Assembly: GCA_022496185.1 (NCBI GenBank)
Contig: WTXG01000520.1
Location: 1 to 15,986, forward strand
Length of the DNA stretch: 15,986 bases
Source of the DNA: Multifurca ochricompacta
Lineage: Eukaryota > Basidiomycota > Agaricomycetes > Russulales > Russulaceae
Reading direction: 5' to 3'
The translations under genes and the position numbers were made by a program. Below are positions 8,152 through 15,770 of the stretch, one piece after another (position 1 is the stretch's first letter; each line of letters starts with the position of its first letter). The notes beneath the pieces are model-generated. The model saw only the letters and a program-made list of their open reading frames with translations. It was not told the origin of the DNA and made no database searches.

Positions 8152-8712
8152 TGGACGAAGATGGACCTTCGGATTTTTAACACGTCCTACAGCTGCACTG
8201 TCTGTGAGGACTTCTTGTAACCCCAGTGTTCCTTGTACGAGCCGCTCTGCGGTCCTAGATAACCTTGGTTTTGAGCATGTATCCTTGTTAGTGACTAGAA
8301 ATGCTAGATCACCTTCTATTGTGCTCAAAGCAGAACTCATTGGACGAAACACTAGGAAGAAAATCAGTGCGCTGCCCTAATAGATAGTGGGGCAGAAGGA
8401 TTAATAATCCATCAAGACTATGCCAAAGCACATCACCTAACCTTGAGCACCCTTGCCAAGCCTCTCCGAGTCAAAAATGTGGATGGAACTAGTAACGCTA
8501 ATGGAGCCATTTACTACACCACAACCCAAATCCTACGACTACCCCTCCAAGACCAATACCATGAAGAACTTGCAGAGTTCTATGTTACTAATATAGGGGA
8601 CCATGACATTATCTTAGGAACTGACTGGCTACGTTGCCACAACCCAGAAGTAAACTGGAAAGATGACACCCTGACCTTAAACATTGCCCCACATCCTGCA
8701 CCCTTACCATGA
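8152..8712 (+). pseudogene. Gag-Pol linker and aspartic protease of element C
   Basis: Retropepsin-type protease cuts the Gag-Pol polyprotein. The linker reads in one frame to TAA 8178-8180 and then, one base back, as TRPTAALSVRTS (8180 on) through LVTRNARSPSIVLKAELIGR to about 8360. A further step gives ALIDSGAEGLIIHQDY (about 8374), whose DSGA at 8383-8394 is the protease active site. The domain continues with HHLTLSTLAKPLRVKNVDG and ends with the conserved HDIILGTDWLRCHNPEVNW (about 8602-8660). The frame stops at TGA 8710-8712, but the reading moves to the next frame from about 8690. The domain itself is whole and its motif is intact; only the joins are broken. Confidence 0.8.
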
Positions 8713-9925
8713 CCCCTCTGACCTTTGCTTCGACACACCCCTCTTGCCCTGCCTGTCTACAATCACAGTACAACCCCTGATGGACCAGACACTCATAGCA
8801 GCAGCAGAAACCTTTGCAGCCCTAATCACAGATCACCCCATGATTACCCCAGAAGAAGTGCCTCCCAAATTCATTGTCCATATCCGTGCCAAGACCACCA
8901 TGTCCACTCAGATTGCTGCAGATCAAGTAAAGACCCCTACATCCTTAGAAGACCAACTCCCTCCTGAATACCTCACATACCGATCTGTCTTTGAAGAGAA
9001 AGCCTCTCAACGTTTGCCACAGCACCAACCATGGGACCATGCCATAGAACTCAAACCAGACGCCAAAGTGCGTGACTGCGGCATCTACAAGCTCACCCCT
9101 GAAGAACAGAAAGCCCTGGACATCTTCTTAAATGACCACCTTGCCAAGGGATATATCAGAGAATCTAAGTCCCCCATTGCTAGCCCCTTCTTCTTTGTAA
9201 AAAAGAAGGATGGAAAACTACGTCCTGTCCAAGATTATCAGCCTTGAATGAAATCACAGTAAAGAATGCTTACCCCTACCCTTGATCCCAGAACTCATTG
9301 ACAAACTTCACCATGCTCGCTACTTCACCAAGTTTGATATCCGCTGGGGATATAACAATATCCGTATCAAAGAAGGAGATGAATGGAAAGCCGCCTTTAA
9401 GACCAACCGAGGTCTCTTTGAACCCCTTGTCATGTTCTTTGGACTCTGTAACTCCCCTGCCACATTCCAGGCCTTCATGAATAGAGCCTTTGAAATCTCC
9501 TTGCCACCAACCATGTTGTCATCTATATGGACGACATCTTAATATTTACAGACTCCATGGAACACCACAAACACTCACTCACCAAGTCCTCCAGCGTCTC
9601 CAACAGTTTGACTTATATCTAAAGCCGGAGAAGTGTACCTTTGCTCAGACAACCATTGACTATCTTGGCCTAGTCATCACAGCTGGCCGTGTCCAGATGG
9701 ACCCTGCTAAATTAGAGGGTATTACGAAATGGCCTCCCCCACGCACCCTAAAACAACTCCAAGCCTTCCTTGGATTCTGCAACTTCTACCGACGTTTTAT
9801 CAAAGATTTCTCCCTCATTGCCCGCCCCCTCCATGATCTCACCAAGAAAGATACCCCTTTCCTCTGGACTTCTGACCATGACCTCGCCTTTTCCACCCTA
9901 AAGAATGCCTTCACCACGCCCCTGT
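8684..9925 (+). pseudogene. Reverse transcriptase of element C, several frame breaks
   Basis: RT copies the element RNA into DNA. The N-terminal linker (PPEYLTYRSVFEEKASQRLP near 8960) leads to the RT fingers (KGYIRESKSPIASPFFFVKK near 9147; GKLRPVQDY near 9211). The frame stops at TGA 9245-9247. From 9282 another frame gives [17 protein letters not shown] with the first catalytic Asp, then [19 protein letters not shown]. The YMDD box is at 9524-9535 in a third frame ([20 protein letters not shown]), and from about 9572 a fourth stretch carries LYLKPEKCTFAQTTIDYLGL and LQAFLGFCNFYRRFIKDFS. The breaks lie near 9240, 9272, 9505, 9572 and 9916. Each restores the expected family sequence if one base is assumed missing. 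All catalytic motifs are present. Confidence 0.85.
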
Positions 9926-11189
9926 CCTCGCCCTCCCTGACCATACTAAAGCTTTCCGTGTCATCACGGATGCCAGTGACTTTGCTATTGGTGCTATCCT
10001 TGAACAACCTGATGAACTCAATCGCTACCATCCCCTTGCCTTCCTATCCAAGTCCATGCTGGATGCTGAACGCAACTATGACATCCATGACAAAGAACTT
10101 CTTGCCATTGTTCGTGCTCTGGACACCTGGAGACACTACCTTGAGGGTGCAGCCCTTCCCTTTGAGGTGTGGACTGACCACAACAACCTGACTTACTTCC
10201 GCTCCAAGCAGAAGCTCTCCCGCCGCCAAGCATGGTGGGCCCTTGAACTGTCTCGATACAACTTCACCATTGTTCACAAACCTGGCTCTTTCAACAAATC
10301 TGATGCTCTGTCCCGGCGTCCAGACCATAAAGAGGGGATAGAGCATGACAATGATGAGCGCATACTCCTGGACTCTAAGTTTTTTCGCATTCAGGCCATG
10401 AAAACCACAGTCACAACAACTCATGACTCCACTCTACACCACAGAATCAAAGACTGCCAAGAGCATGACAATGAAGTCACCCAAGCCCTGACCACCATCC
10501 TGCACAATGGGCCACGCTCCCTCGCCAAAGGACTGGAGGACTGGAACCTAGAAAATGGCCTAATCCTACATAAAGGCCAAGTCTACATCCCCAAGTCCCA
10601 AGAACTACGAAGAGACATTGTAAAGTTACACCATGATTCCATTGCCACAGGACATCCAGGCAGATGGAAGACCTATGAACTAGTATCACGAGAATTTTGG
10701 TGGCCAGGAATGTCCTCCTTTGTCAAAGAATATGTGGATGGATGTGCCACCTGCCAAGAAACCAAAGTTCGACCTCGACTACCCATCCCTTTGCAACCCA
10801 ATCAAGTTCCAACTCGAGTATGGGGAACAATCACCATGGACTTCATCACAGACTTACCCCTATCTCAGTCATACGACTCCCTATTTGTGGTGGTGGACCG
10901 GTTCAGTAAAGCCACCATCATTGTCCCCTGCACCAAAGATATCACGGCTCCAGAAACCTCTAAACTATTCCTTGAACATGTATGGAGACGCACTGGCCTC
11001 CCAGACCAAGTCATCTCTGATCGAGGCCCCCAGTTTGCATCCAAAGTCATGAAGGAAATGTGGAGCAAGCTAGGAGTACAATCATCCTTGAGCACTGCCT
11101 ATCACCCCCAGACTGATGGAGAGACTGAACGGGTCAACCAAGAACTAGAACAATACCTCCGTGTCTTTTGCAACTTCCAACAAGATGAC
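9918..11189 (+). pseudogene. RNase H and integrase of element C, cut by copia insertion
   Basis: This is the longest unbroken Pol part of C. RNase H motifs are VITDASDFAIGAI (about 9960), AERNYDIHDKELLAI (about 10065), VWTDHNNLTYF (about 10168) and SDALSRRPD (about 10299). The integrase zinc-binding domain has HHDS...GHPG (about 10630-10655) and CATCQ (about 10744). The core triad is Asp at 10839, Asp at 11019 and Glu at 11127, again with 35 residues between the last two. At 11190 the coding sequence is replaced by the LTR of D after QQDD; the apparent stop at 11193-11195 is made of LTR bases. Protein similarity to element A in the core is clear, but the DNA differs widely, so A and C are different families. 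Confidence 0.9.
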
Positions 11190-11304
11190 TGTTAGAATAC
11201 AGCCACGGCACGCAGCCACATAGATACCGGAGATGGCGGCCCGAGATCGATCATATCGAGGCCGTCCTACACAATGCACAAGGTGTCGTGCAAATTTCTT
11301 TACT

Positions 11305-11312
11305 TTATTATA
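11305..11312 (+). promoter_or_regulatory. TATA-like element of LTR D
   Basis: TTATTATA lies about 23 bp before the hairpin at 11335, in the same place relative to the hairpin as the stronger TATA box of LTR B. A start site in or near the hairpin is inferred. Confidence 0.4.
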
Positions 11313-11334
11313 GGACTATTCGCATAGTTAGTGT

Positions 11335-11363
11335 CCTCAGTCTTTCTGTTCCAAAGACTGAGG
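11335..11363 (+). repeat. Perfect 11-bp hairpin in LTR D
   Basis: CCTCAGTCTTT (11335-11345) and AAAGACTGAGG (11353-11363) are exact reverse complements around the loop CTGTTCC. The 3' LTR carries the same hairpin at 15916-15944. The sequence is unrelated to the hairpin of LTR B, but the position is equivalent. Confidence 0.8.
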
Positions 11364-11448
11364 TCAGTATCATTCTCTTCGTAGCTACATTGTCTTTTAC
11401 TAATTCTTTCTGTAGCTACTCGCTTTTCTAGGTATTACCTAGCAATAT

Positions 11449-11472
11449 AGTCTTTCTGTTCCAAAGACTGAG
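11449..11472 (+). repeat. Second copy of the hairpin in LTR D
   Basis: The 24 bases at 11339-11362 recur exactly at 11449-11472, 110 bp downstream. The copy keeps an AGTCTTT / AAAGACT stem. It is followed by CTACTCGCTTTTCTAG, which also occurs just upstream near 11416. Confidence 0.8.
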
Positions 11473-11496
11473 CTACTCGCTTTTCTAGCTCTTACA

Positions 11497-11512
11497 GATT
11501 ATGAGACCTGAG
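11497..11512 (+). other. Primer binding site of element D (tRNA-Met anticodon half)
   Basis: GATTATGAGACCTGAG follows the LTR end directly and lines up with the primer site of B (11 of 16 identical). Its reverse complement contains CTCATAA, the anticodon loop of tRNA-Met. From memory, CAGATTATGAGAC, which begins two bases inside the LTR, fits the elongator tRNA-Met arm without gaps, while the full 16 bases fit the initiator arm with three mismatches. Which of the two is used is open. Confidence 0.55.
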
Positions 11513-11570
11513 TTTCTCTAAATTGAACCAGAATACATACCAGACAGAAAACCACCACGCACCATAAACA

Positions 11571-12443
11571 ATGAGTTCCCCAATCAGCACAGCGGCACCC
11601 AAAGCGGCAGCAGCACCGTCTACAAAAGGAGCACGTCAATATGACATACCATACTTGGAAGAAGATGGTGGCAATTTCACGTTCTGGAAGTACAGAGTTC
11701 AAATGGTCTTGAAACTGCGGAGATTGTGGTCCGTGGTTGATGGATCAGAGCCTCAGCCAAATCCTACAGCACCTCCTGAAGCACAGGAGGAATGGGCATT
11801 CAAAGATAGCGAAGCGCAAGCACAAATATCATTAACTCTCAAGGACGAACCCCTAAGTACTGTCCTGTACGCAAAGACGGCCAAGGAATGCTGGGATAAG
11901 TTATTAGTCCGCTACGAAGGCAAAGGAGAACAAAAGATAGTCTACCTTATCAACGACGTCTTCCGCTCCACCCTCTCGGACACAGAATCCCTGGAGCCCC
12001 AGATAAATGCCATAGTCAGGGCTGCCCATACAATTTCCAACATTGGCTTACCACTGGATGACAAGCTCGTCGCCTTCGCAATCATTTCCTCACTCCCAAC
12101 CTCTCTATCCACCTTAAAAACCATCCTTTCCACGACAAATCCCTCTTCCCTCACTGTTGAACACGTTAAGTCACAGATAATCCTTGACGAACAGCGCCGC
12201 GTCCAAGAATCGGGCCTTGGCGCGACCGCTTACTTCACGCGCTCAGCAAAGCAGCTAAAAAAGGAAAAGGAAAGTCAGAAGAGGACAAGCCAAAGAAACG
12301 GTGTACTCACTGTAAAAAGCGTGGGCATGTGGTGGAAGAATGTTGGAAGCTCAAGAAGGAAAATGAAGCCAAAGCTACTGACTCAGGTGCCAATGCTCAG
12401 CAATCCTCCTCTAACGCTAAGGCCGCGGCAAAAGTCGCTGTAA
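11571..12443 (+). CDS. Gag of Ty1/copia element D (frame 1 of gag-pol)
   Basis: The ATG at 11571, 74 bp after the LTR, opens MSSPISTAAPKAAAAPSTKG, then a copia-type Gag of the UBN2 kind: YLEEDGGNFTFWKYRVQMVL (about 11655), LWSVVDG, then KTAKECWDKLLVRYEGK (about 11872) and VAFAIISSLPTSLSTLKTIL (about 12071), ending in the main domain with a conserved ATAYFTRSAK (about 12224). The zinc knuckle is not in this frame. It is CTHCKKRGHVVEEC at about 12303-12344, one frame back. After 12257 this frame reads a basic tail without known motif, ending at TAG 12441-12443. So either one base is missing near 12250-12262, or translation slips at the A AAA AAG heptamer there. Gag forms the particle and packages the RNA. 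Confidence 0.85.
   Translation: MSSPISTAAPKAAAAPSTKGARQYDIPYLEEDGGNFTFWKYRVQMVLKLRRLWSVVDGSEPQPNPTAPPEAQEEWAFKDSEAQAQISLTLKDEPLSTVLYAKTAKECWDKLLVRYEGKGEQKIVYLINDVFRSTLSDTESLEPQINAIVRAAHTISNIGLPLDDKLVAFAIISSLPTSLSTLKTILSTTNPSSLTVEHVKSQIILDEQRRVQESGLGATAYFTRSAKQLKKEKESQKRTSQRNGVLTVKSVGMWWKNVGSSRRKMKPKLLTQVPMLSNPPLTLRPRQKSL
12257..12263 (+). promoter_or_regulatory. Candidate -1 ribosomal slippery heptamer in D gag
   Basis: In the gag frame the codons are CTA AAA AAG, which contain A AAA AAG, a canonical X XXY YYZ -1 frameshift site. The frame used downstream by zinc knuckle, protease and integrase is exactly the -1 frame. I see no strong stem-loop or pseudoknot just downstream, and a plain one-base deletion explains the shift as well. 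Confidence 0.3.
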
Positions 12444-13846
12444 CGGATAGCCAGCCCATCCAAAGCGAAGACCCCGTACTCCTGTTCAAAGTGCTACAAG
12501 TCCTATCAGCACGCGTCGACCTCAATCAGCAATGGATAATCGATTCAGGGGCATCACGTACCATGTGTTCCCATAGGAATTGGTTTTTCCAGTTTAAATC
12601 ACTTTCAATCCCAGTCAAGATCGTCCTAGGCGATAACAGCTCAATTCTTGGCACCGGCGTCGGTAGTATCCACGTCCGAATGAGGGCAAACAACAAGTGG
12701 ACCAACACAATTCTCCAAGACGTCTTGTACGTTCCCGAATTGCATGGAAATCTACTGTCTGTTGCCCAACTTGCAAGCCACGGAGCCGATGTCCGCTTTG
12801 CTAAGAACACCTGCCAAATCTATAGTCAGACTGGGGTACTTACCTGTGAGGGACGCCTTGAAGGAAACCTCTACATCATGGACGCACGTACTGTCGCACC
12901 AGAGACAGTGCACATCGCCAGGGTGGACGCTTTCCCGGCTGAAGGAGACGAAATTAGCCCTAAAGACGAAACCGCTTTAATCGCACTAAGCACAGTCGCA
13001 AAGGCAGACCTACATACCTGGCATCGAAGACTTGGGCACCTCAACGCTGACGCCGTTCTCTGCATGGTTCGAAAGGGAATGGTCAAGGGAATGGACATTA
13101 CCTCAGAGTCAAGTCCACCTGGCCCCTGCGAGTCATGCCTTAAGGGAAAGCAAACACGCGCTGAGATCCAGAAGTCCACGGAAACCAGAGCCACTGCAGT
13201 CTTAGGCCGAGTCTTCTCCGATGTGTGCGGAAAGCTACCACGGCGATCCCACCAAGGGTATGAATACTTTGTGACCTGGGTGGATGACAAGTCGCGGAAA
13301 GTCTTCGTAGCCGGCATGCGCGAAAAATCCGAGGTCATGCGACACTTAAAAACCTTCGTTGCGCGCGTGGAAGTCGAAACGGGAGGGCGAATCAAAGCGC
13401 TGCGTACAGATGGAGGGGGCGAGTACACTGCAACCACAGTCCAGAAGTTCCTGCAAGATAAAGGCATCAGACATGAGATGACAACACCTGACACTCCTCA
13501 GCACAATGGCGTTGCTGAACGGATGAATCGAACACTCCTCGACAGGGTCCGAACGATGTTACTTGATGCTGATCTGCCTGAAACCTACTGGTACGACGCG
13601 CTAGAATACGCTGCTTACCTGCACAACGTCACCCCTACTCGCGCTCTAGATGACACCACCCCAGAAGAAGCTTGGAGCGGCAACAAACCAGACGTCTCTC
13701 GCCTGCGGATTTTTGGATGCAGAGCGTTCATGTACATCCCTGAGAGGTATCGCACCAAGCTGGGTGCACGATCCCTCCAATGCACTTTCCTCGGCTATGC
13801 GCGGCAGCGCAAGGCGTTTAGATTGGTACATCGCTCGACAGGCTGA
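12263..13846 (+). CDS. Zinc knuckle, protease and integrase of element D
   Basis: This frame continues gag-pol one base back. In order: KPKKRC with the CCHC knuckle (12303-12344), a Ser/Ala-rich linker, aspartic protease (WIIDSGASRTMCSH, DSGA at 12542-12553), the integrase zinc domain (LHTWHRRLGHLNADAV near 13010 with CESCLKGKQ near 13128), and the integrase core with Asp at 13220 (SDVCG), Asp at 13409 (RTDGGGEY) and Glu at 13517 (AERMNRT), with 35 residues between the last two. FGCRAFMYIPERYRTKLGAR and the FLGYARQRKAFRL block follow. The frame stops at TGA 13844-13846 before FFESRDVIFDE, where relatives have an Arg or similar residue; CGA to TGA would explain it. An ATG at 12329 lies inside the knuckle and is not a start. 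Confidence 0.9.
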   Translation, partial: GKGKSEEDKPKKRCTHCKKRGHVVEECWKLKKENEAKATDSGANAQQSSSNAKAAAKVAVTDSQPIQSEDPVLLFKVLQVLSARVDLNQQWIIDSGASRTMCSHRNWFFQFKSLSIPVKIVLGDNSSILGTGVGSIHVRMRANNKWTNTILQDVLYVPELHGNLLSVAQLASHGADVRFAKNTCQIYSQTGVLTCEGRLEGNLYIMDARTVAPETVHIARVDAFPAEGDEISPKDETALIALSTVAKADLHTWHRRLGHLNADAVLCMVRKGMVKGMDITSESSPPGPCESCLKGKQTRAEIQKSTETRATAVLGRVFSDVCGKLPRRSHQGYEYFVTWVDDKSRKVFVAGMREKSEVMRHLKTFVARVEVETGGRIKALRTDGGGEYTATTVQKFLQDKGIRHEMTTPDTPQHNGVAERMNRTLLDRVRTMLLDADLPETYWYDALEYAAYLHNVTPTRALDDTTPEEAWSGNKPDVSRLRIFGCRAFMYIPERYRTKLGARSLQCTFLGYARQRKAFRLVHRSTG

Positions 13847-14091
13847 TTTTTTGAGTCCCGCGACGTCATATTCGATGAAGGGGGGCCGGGAAGTCGTCAT
13901 GAACGAGTAATCATCGAAATTGACAACGCCGAACATGCAGAGCCAAGGGAGGAAGGCGAAAACAGTAATATTCAGCCGCATACAATAACTACACCAACGA
14001 AAACTACTAGCCAACATCAGCCAAGTAGCGATAGCGAAGTCGAGAGTGCACTCACCGAACCCCAGCACCAGAACCAACGCCCATCTCCACC
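13847..14091 (+). pseudogene. Integrase-RT linker of element D
   Basis: It continues in the same frame after the TGA with FFESRDVIFDEGGPGS, then a low-complexity Glu/Ser/Thr/Pro linker (EIDNAEHAEPREEGENSN) as is usual between integrase and RT in copia elements. Near 14085-14092 the coding signal steps back one base into TTRPKRSTRPPVRDDD. The old frame runs on to TAG 14216-14218 without meaning. No enzyme motif is expected here. Confidence 0.7.
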
Positions 14092-14853
14092 ATTACCACC
14101 CGACCCAAACGATCCACACGTCCTCCTGTCCGCGATGACGACCCTCGCTATTCCGTCAGTTCTTACGCAACTAGACGGGACCCTGCAGAACAAGTCAATA
14201 TTGCGACATCTGACCTAGCAAGTGACCCACGCACCTACAAAGAAGCCATGGCGCGACCCGACGCCGGCAAGTGGGATGCAGCCTGCCAGGAAGAAATGCG
14301 ATCATTCGAAAGCATGGGGGTCTACGAGGTTGTCACGCGCCCAAATGGACGTAAAGTTGTCGGCAGTAAATGGGTGTTCCGTACGAAGCGTGGACCCACA
14401 GGGGAAGTCTTGAGGCACAAAGCTCGCATTGTGGCACAGGGTTTCACACAAGTTGAAGGCGTCGACTACGACGAGACTTTTGCGCCCGTTGCGAAGTTTG
14501 CATCTCTTCGCGCAATTCTTGCACTGGCAACGCAGTTTGATCTTGAAGTACACCAAATGGATGTGAAGTCAGCATATCTTAATGGTGAGCTCAAGGAAGA
14601 AATATATATGGAACCACCCCCGGGTTTCGACATCCCCGAGGGCATGGTACTCCGACTAGTCAAGGCGGTGTACGGCACTAAGCAAGGCGGCCGCGTATGG
14701 TACCAAGATATCAGAGCGAAGTTAGAAAGTATAGGATATCAACGCACCGAGGCCGACCACGCCGTGTTCGTCCGCCACAGAAACAATACCCCATCCATCA
14801 TTGCCCTCTACGTTGACGATATCACATGGTGTCTAAAACTCTGGAGGAAATAA
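14092..14853 (+). pseudogene. Reverse transcriptase of element D, main part
   Basis: The copia RT (RVT_2 type) begins with DPRTYKEAMARPDAGKWDAA (about 14227) and shows NGRKVVGSKWVFRTKRGP (about 14344), RHKARIVAQGFTQVEGVDYD (about 14413), ETFAPVAKF, and QMDVKSAYLNGELKEEIYME (about 14554) with a catalytic Asp. GTKQGGRVWYQ and ALYVDDIT (about 14803) follow, with the YVDD catalytic box intact. Right after it the frame is lost: the expected continuation VSKTLEEINEDKEAL lies one base back from 14826, so one base seems missing in ATCACATGG near 14822. The false frame stops at TAA 14851-14853. Confidence 0.88.
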
Positions 14854-15202
14854 ATGAGGATAAGGAGGCACTCAAAAGGGTCTATGAAATGACAGACCTT
14901 GGTGAGCTTACCTGGATTCTTGGGATGCATGTCACTCGCGACGGAAAGCAGGTTGGATGGCACTCTCCCAGAAAAAATACATTGAAGAAATCTTGGCACG
15001 TTACGGAAAATCTGACGTTCGACCCATCAGCACCCCTGCTCTCGCGAATGAGCACTTAATCAAACTTGACTCACCCACTGTCGATGTCAAGGCGTACCAG
15101 CAAGCCATTGGCGCCTTGATGTATCCCATGCTCGGCACCGCCCGACCTCGCATACACAGTCGCTGCACTCGGACGACATGCTGCGAATCCTGGAGAGGAA
15201 CA
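14826..15202 (+). pseudogene. RT thumb and connection of element D, two frames
   Basis: The first frame reads VSKTLEEINEDKEALKRVYE and MTDLGELTWILGMHVTRD (to about 14941), the normal copia sequence after YVDD. It then steps back one base to WMALSQKKYIEEILARYG (from about 14954), SDVRPISTPALANEHL and YQQAIGALMYPMLGT (to about 15139). There the frame fails again and stops at TGA 15203-15205. ACCGCCCGAC at 15137-15146 would read correctly as Thr-Arg-Pro-Asp if two C residues were restored, one in each C run. The breaks are small and the protein order is complete. Confidence 0.8.
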
Positions 15203-15763
15203 TAAGCGAGCCCTAGATCGCGCGTTCCGTTACCTTAGAGCCACAAGCGGCACGAAGCTAGTCTTCACACGCGGTGCACCTAGAGGAACTGAGCTGCAAG
15301 GTTATGTTGATGCCGATTGGGCTAGCGACGTGAACGATCGAAAATCGACTTCGGCTTTGTCTTCATGCTAGCTGGAGGCGCGATAAGTTGGAGCTCGAAG
15401 AAGCAACCTTCAATTGCGCTATCGAGCACTGAGGCAGAGTATATTGCAGGAGCCCATGCCGCGAAGGAGGCTGTCTGGTTGCGTCGGCTACTAGCTGAAA
15501 TCCACCAGAAGGATGACTTACCAACTACCCTTCACATGGACAACCAATCTGCGATATCAGTCGCCCGAAACCCCGAATTCCATGATCGCACCAAACACAT
15601 CGAGATCAGACATCACTTCTTGAGGCACATGCATGAAAACCAAGAGATCGAATTGAAGTATGTACCAACAGAAGAACAACTTGCAGATGTGTTGACAAAG
15701 GGCCTTGTGCGGGAGAAACATGAGAAGTTCACTGAAGCGATGGGCATTCAGCGTGCAGGCTGA
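15141..15763 (+). pseudogene. RNase H of element D, end of pol
   Basis: PDLAYTVAALGRHAANPGEE (15141 on) is followed by KRALDRAFRYLRATSGTKL and the RNase H start GYVDADWASDVNDRKST (about 15300) with the catalytic Asp pair. Near 15352 one base seems missing and the frame steps back to GGAISWSSKKQPSIALSSTE (about 15374), AEYIAGAHAAKEAVWLR, LHMDNQSAISVARNPEFHD (about 15533), HIEIRHHFLRHM and the conserved end ADVLTKGL (about 15684). The stop is TGA 15761-15763. RNase H removes the RNA template and makes the plus-strand primer at the polypurine tract, which overlaps this stop codon. All motifs typical of copia RNase H are seen. Confidence 0.88.
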
Positions 15764-15770
15764 GGGGGCG
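15762..15770 (+). other. Polypurine tract of element D
   Basis: GAGGGGGCG overlaps the pol stop codon and abuts the 3' LTR at 15771. A G-rich purine run directly before TGTTAG is what RNase H leaves as the plus-strand primer. The C near the end is a small departure from a pure purine run. Confidence 0.8.

Larger units (their letters stand above)
3240..11189 (+). mobile_element. Element C: Ty3/gypsy retrotransposon with long pre-gag region, interrupted by D
   Basis: The order is LTR (3240-3827), primer site (3830), a broken unrecognised coding region (about 3850-7227), gag (7228), protease, RT with YMDD, RNase H, and integrase up to the codons QQDD at 11178-11189. RT before integrase is the Ty3/gypsy order. 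The copia LTR of D begins at 11190, in the middle of the conserved QQDDW block, so the rest of integrase and the 3' LTR of C should resume beyond the window after D. The pre-gag region makes the 5' half much longer than in a standard Ty3/gypsy element. Confidence 0.85.
11190..11496 (+). repeat. 5' LTR of element D (307 bp)
   Basis: The left end TGTTAGAATACAGCC is fixed by comparison with 15771, where the same sequence follows the polypurine tract. The right end CTCTTACA is fixed by the primer site at 11497. It contains a TATA-like element near 11305, a perfect hairpin at 11335-11363, a 24-bp repeat of it at 11449-11472, and the palindrome GTAGCTAC twice (about 11382 and 11412). Confidence 0.92.

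Noticed and set aside
11193..11195. Stop codon at the end of the integrase frame of C
   Set aside because: The TAG is made of LTR bases of D after the insertion point and is not a native stop of C.
12329..12331. ATG at 12329 as the start of the copia pol
   Set aside because: It falls within the CCHC zinc knuckle, whose first cysteines lie upstream in the same frame, so it is an internal Met or Val-Val context codon and not a start.
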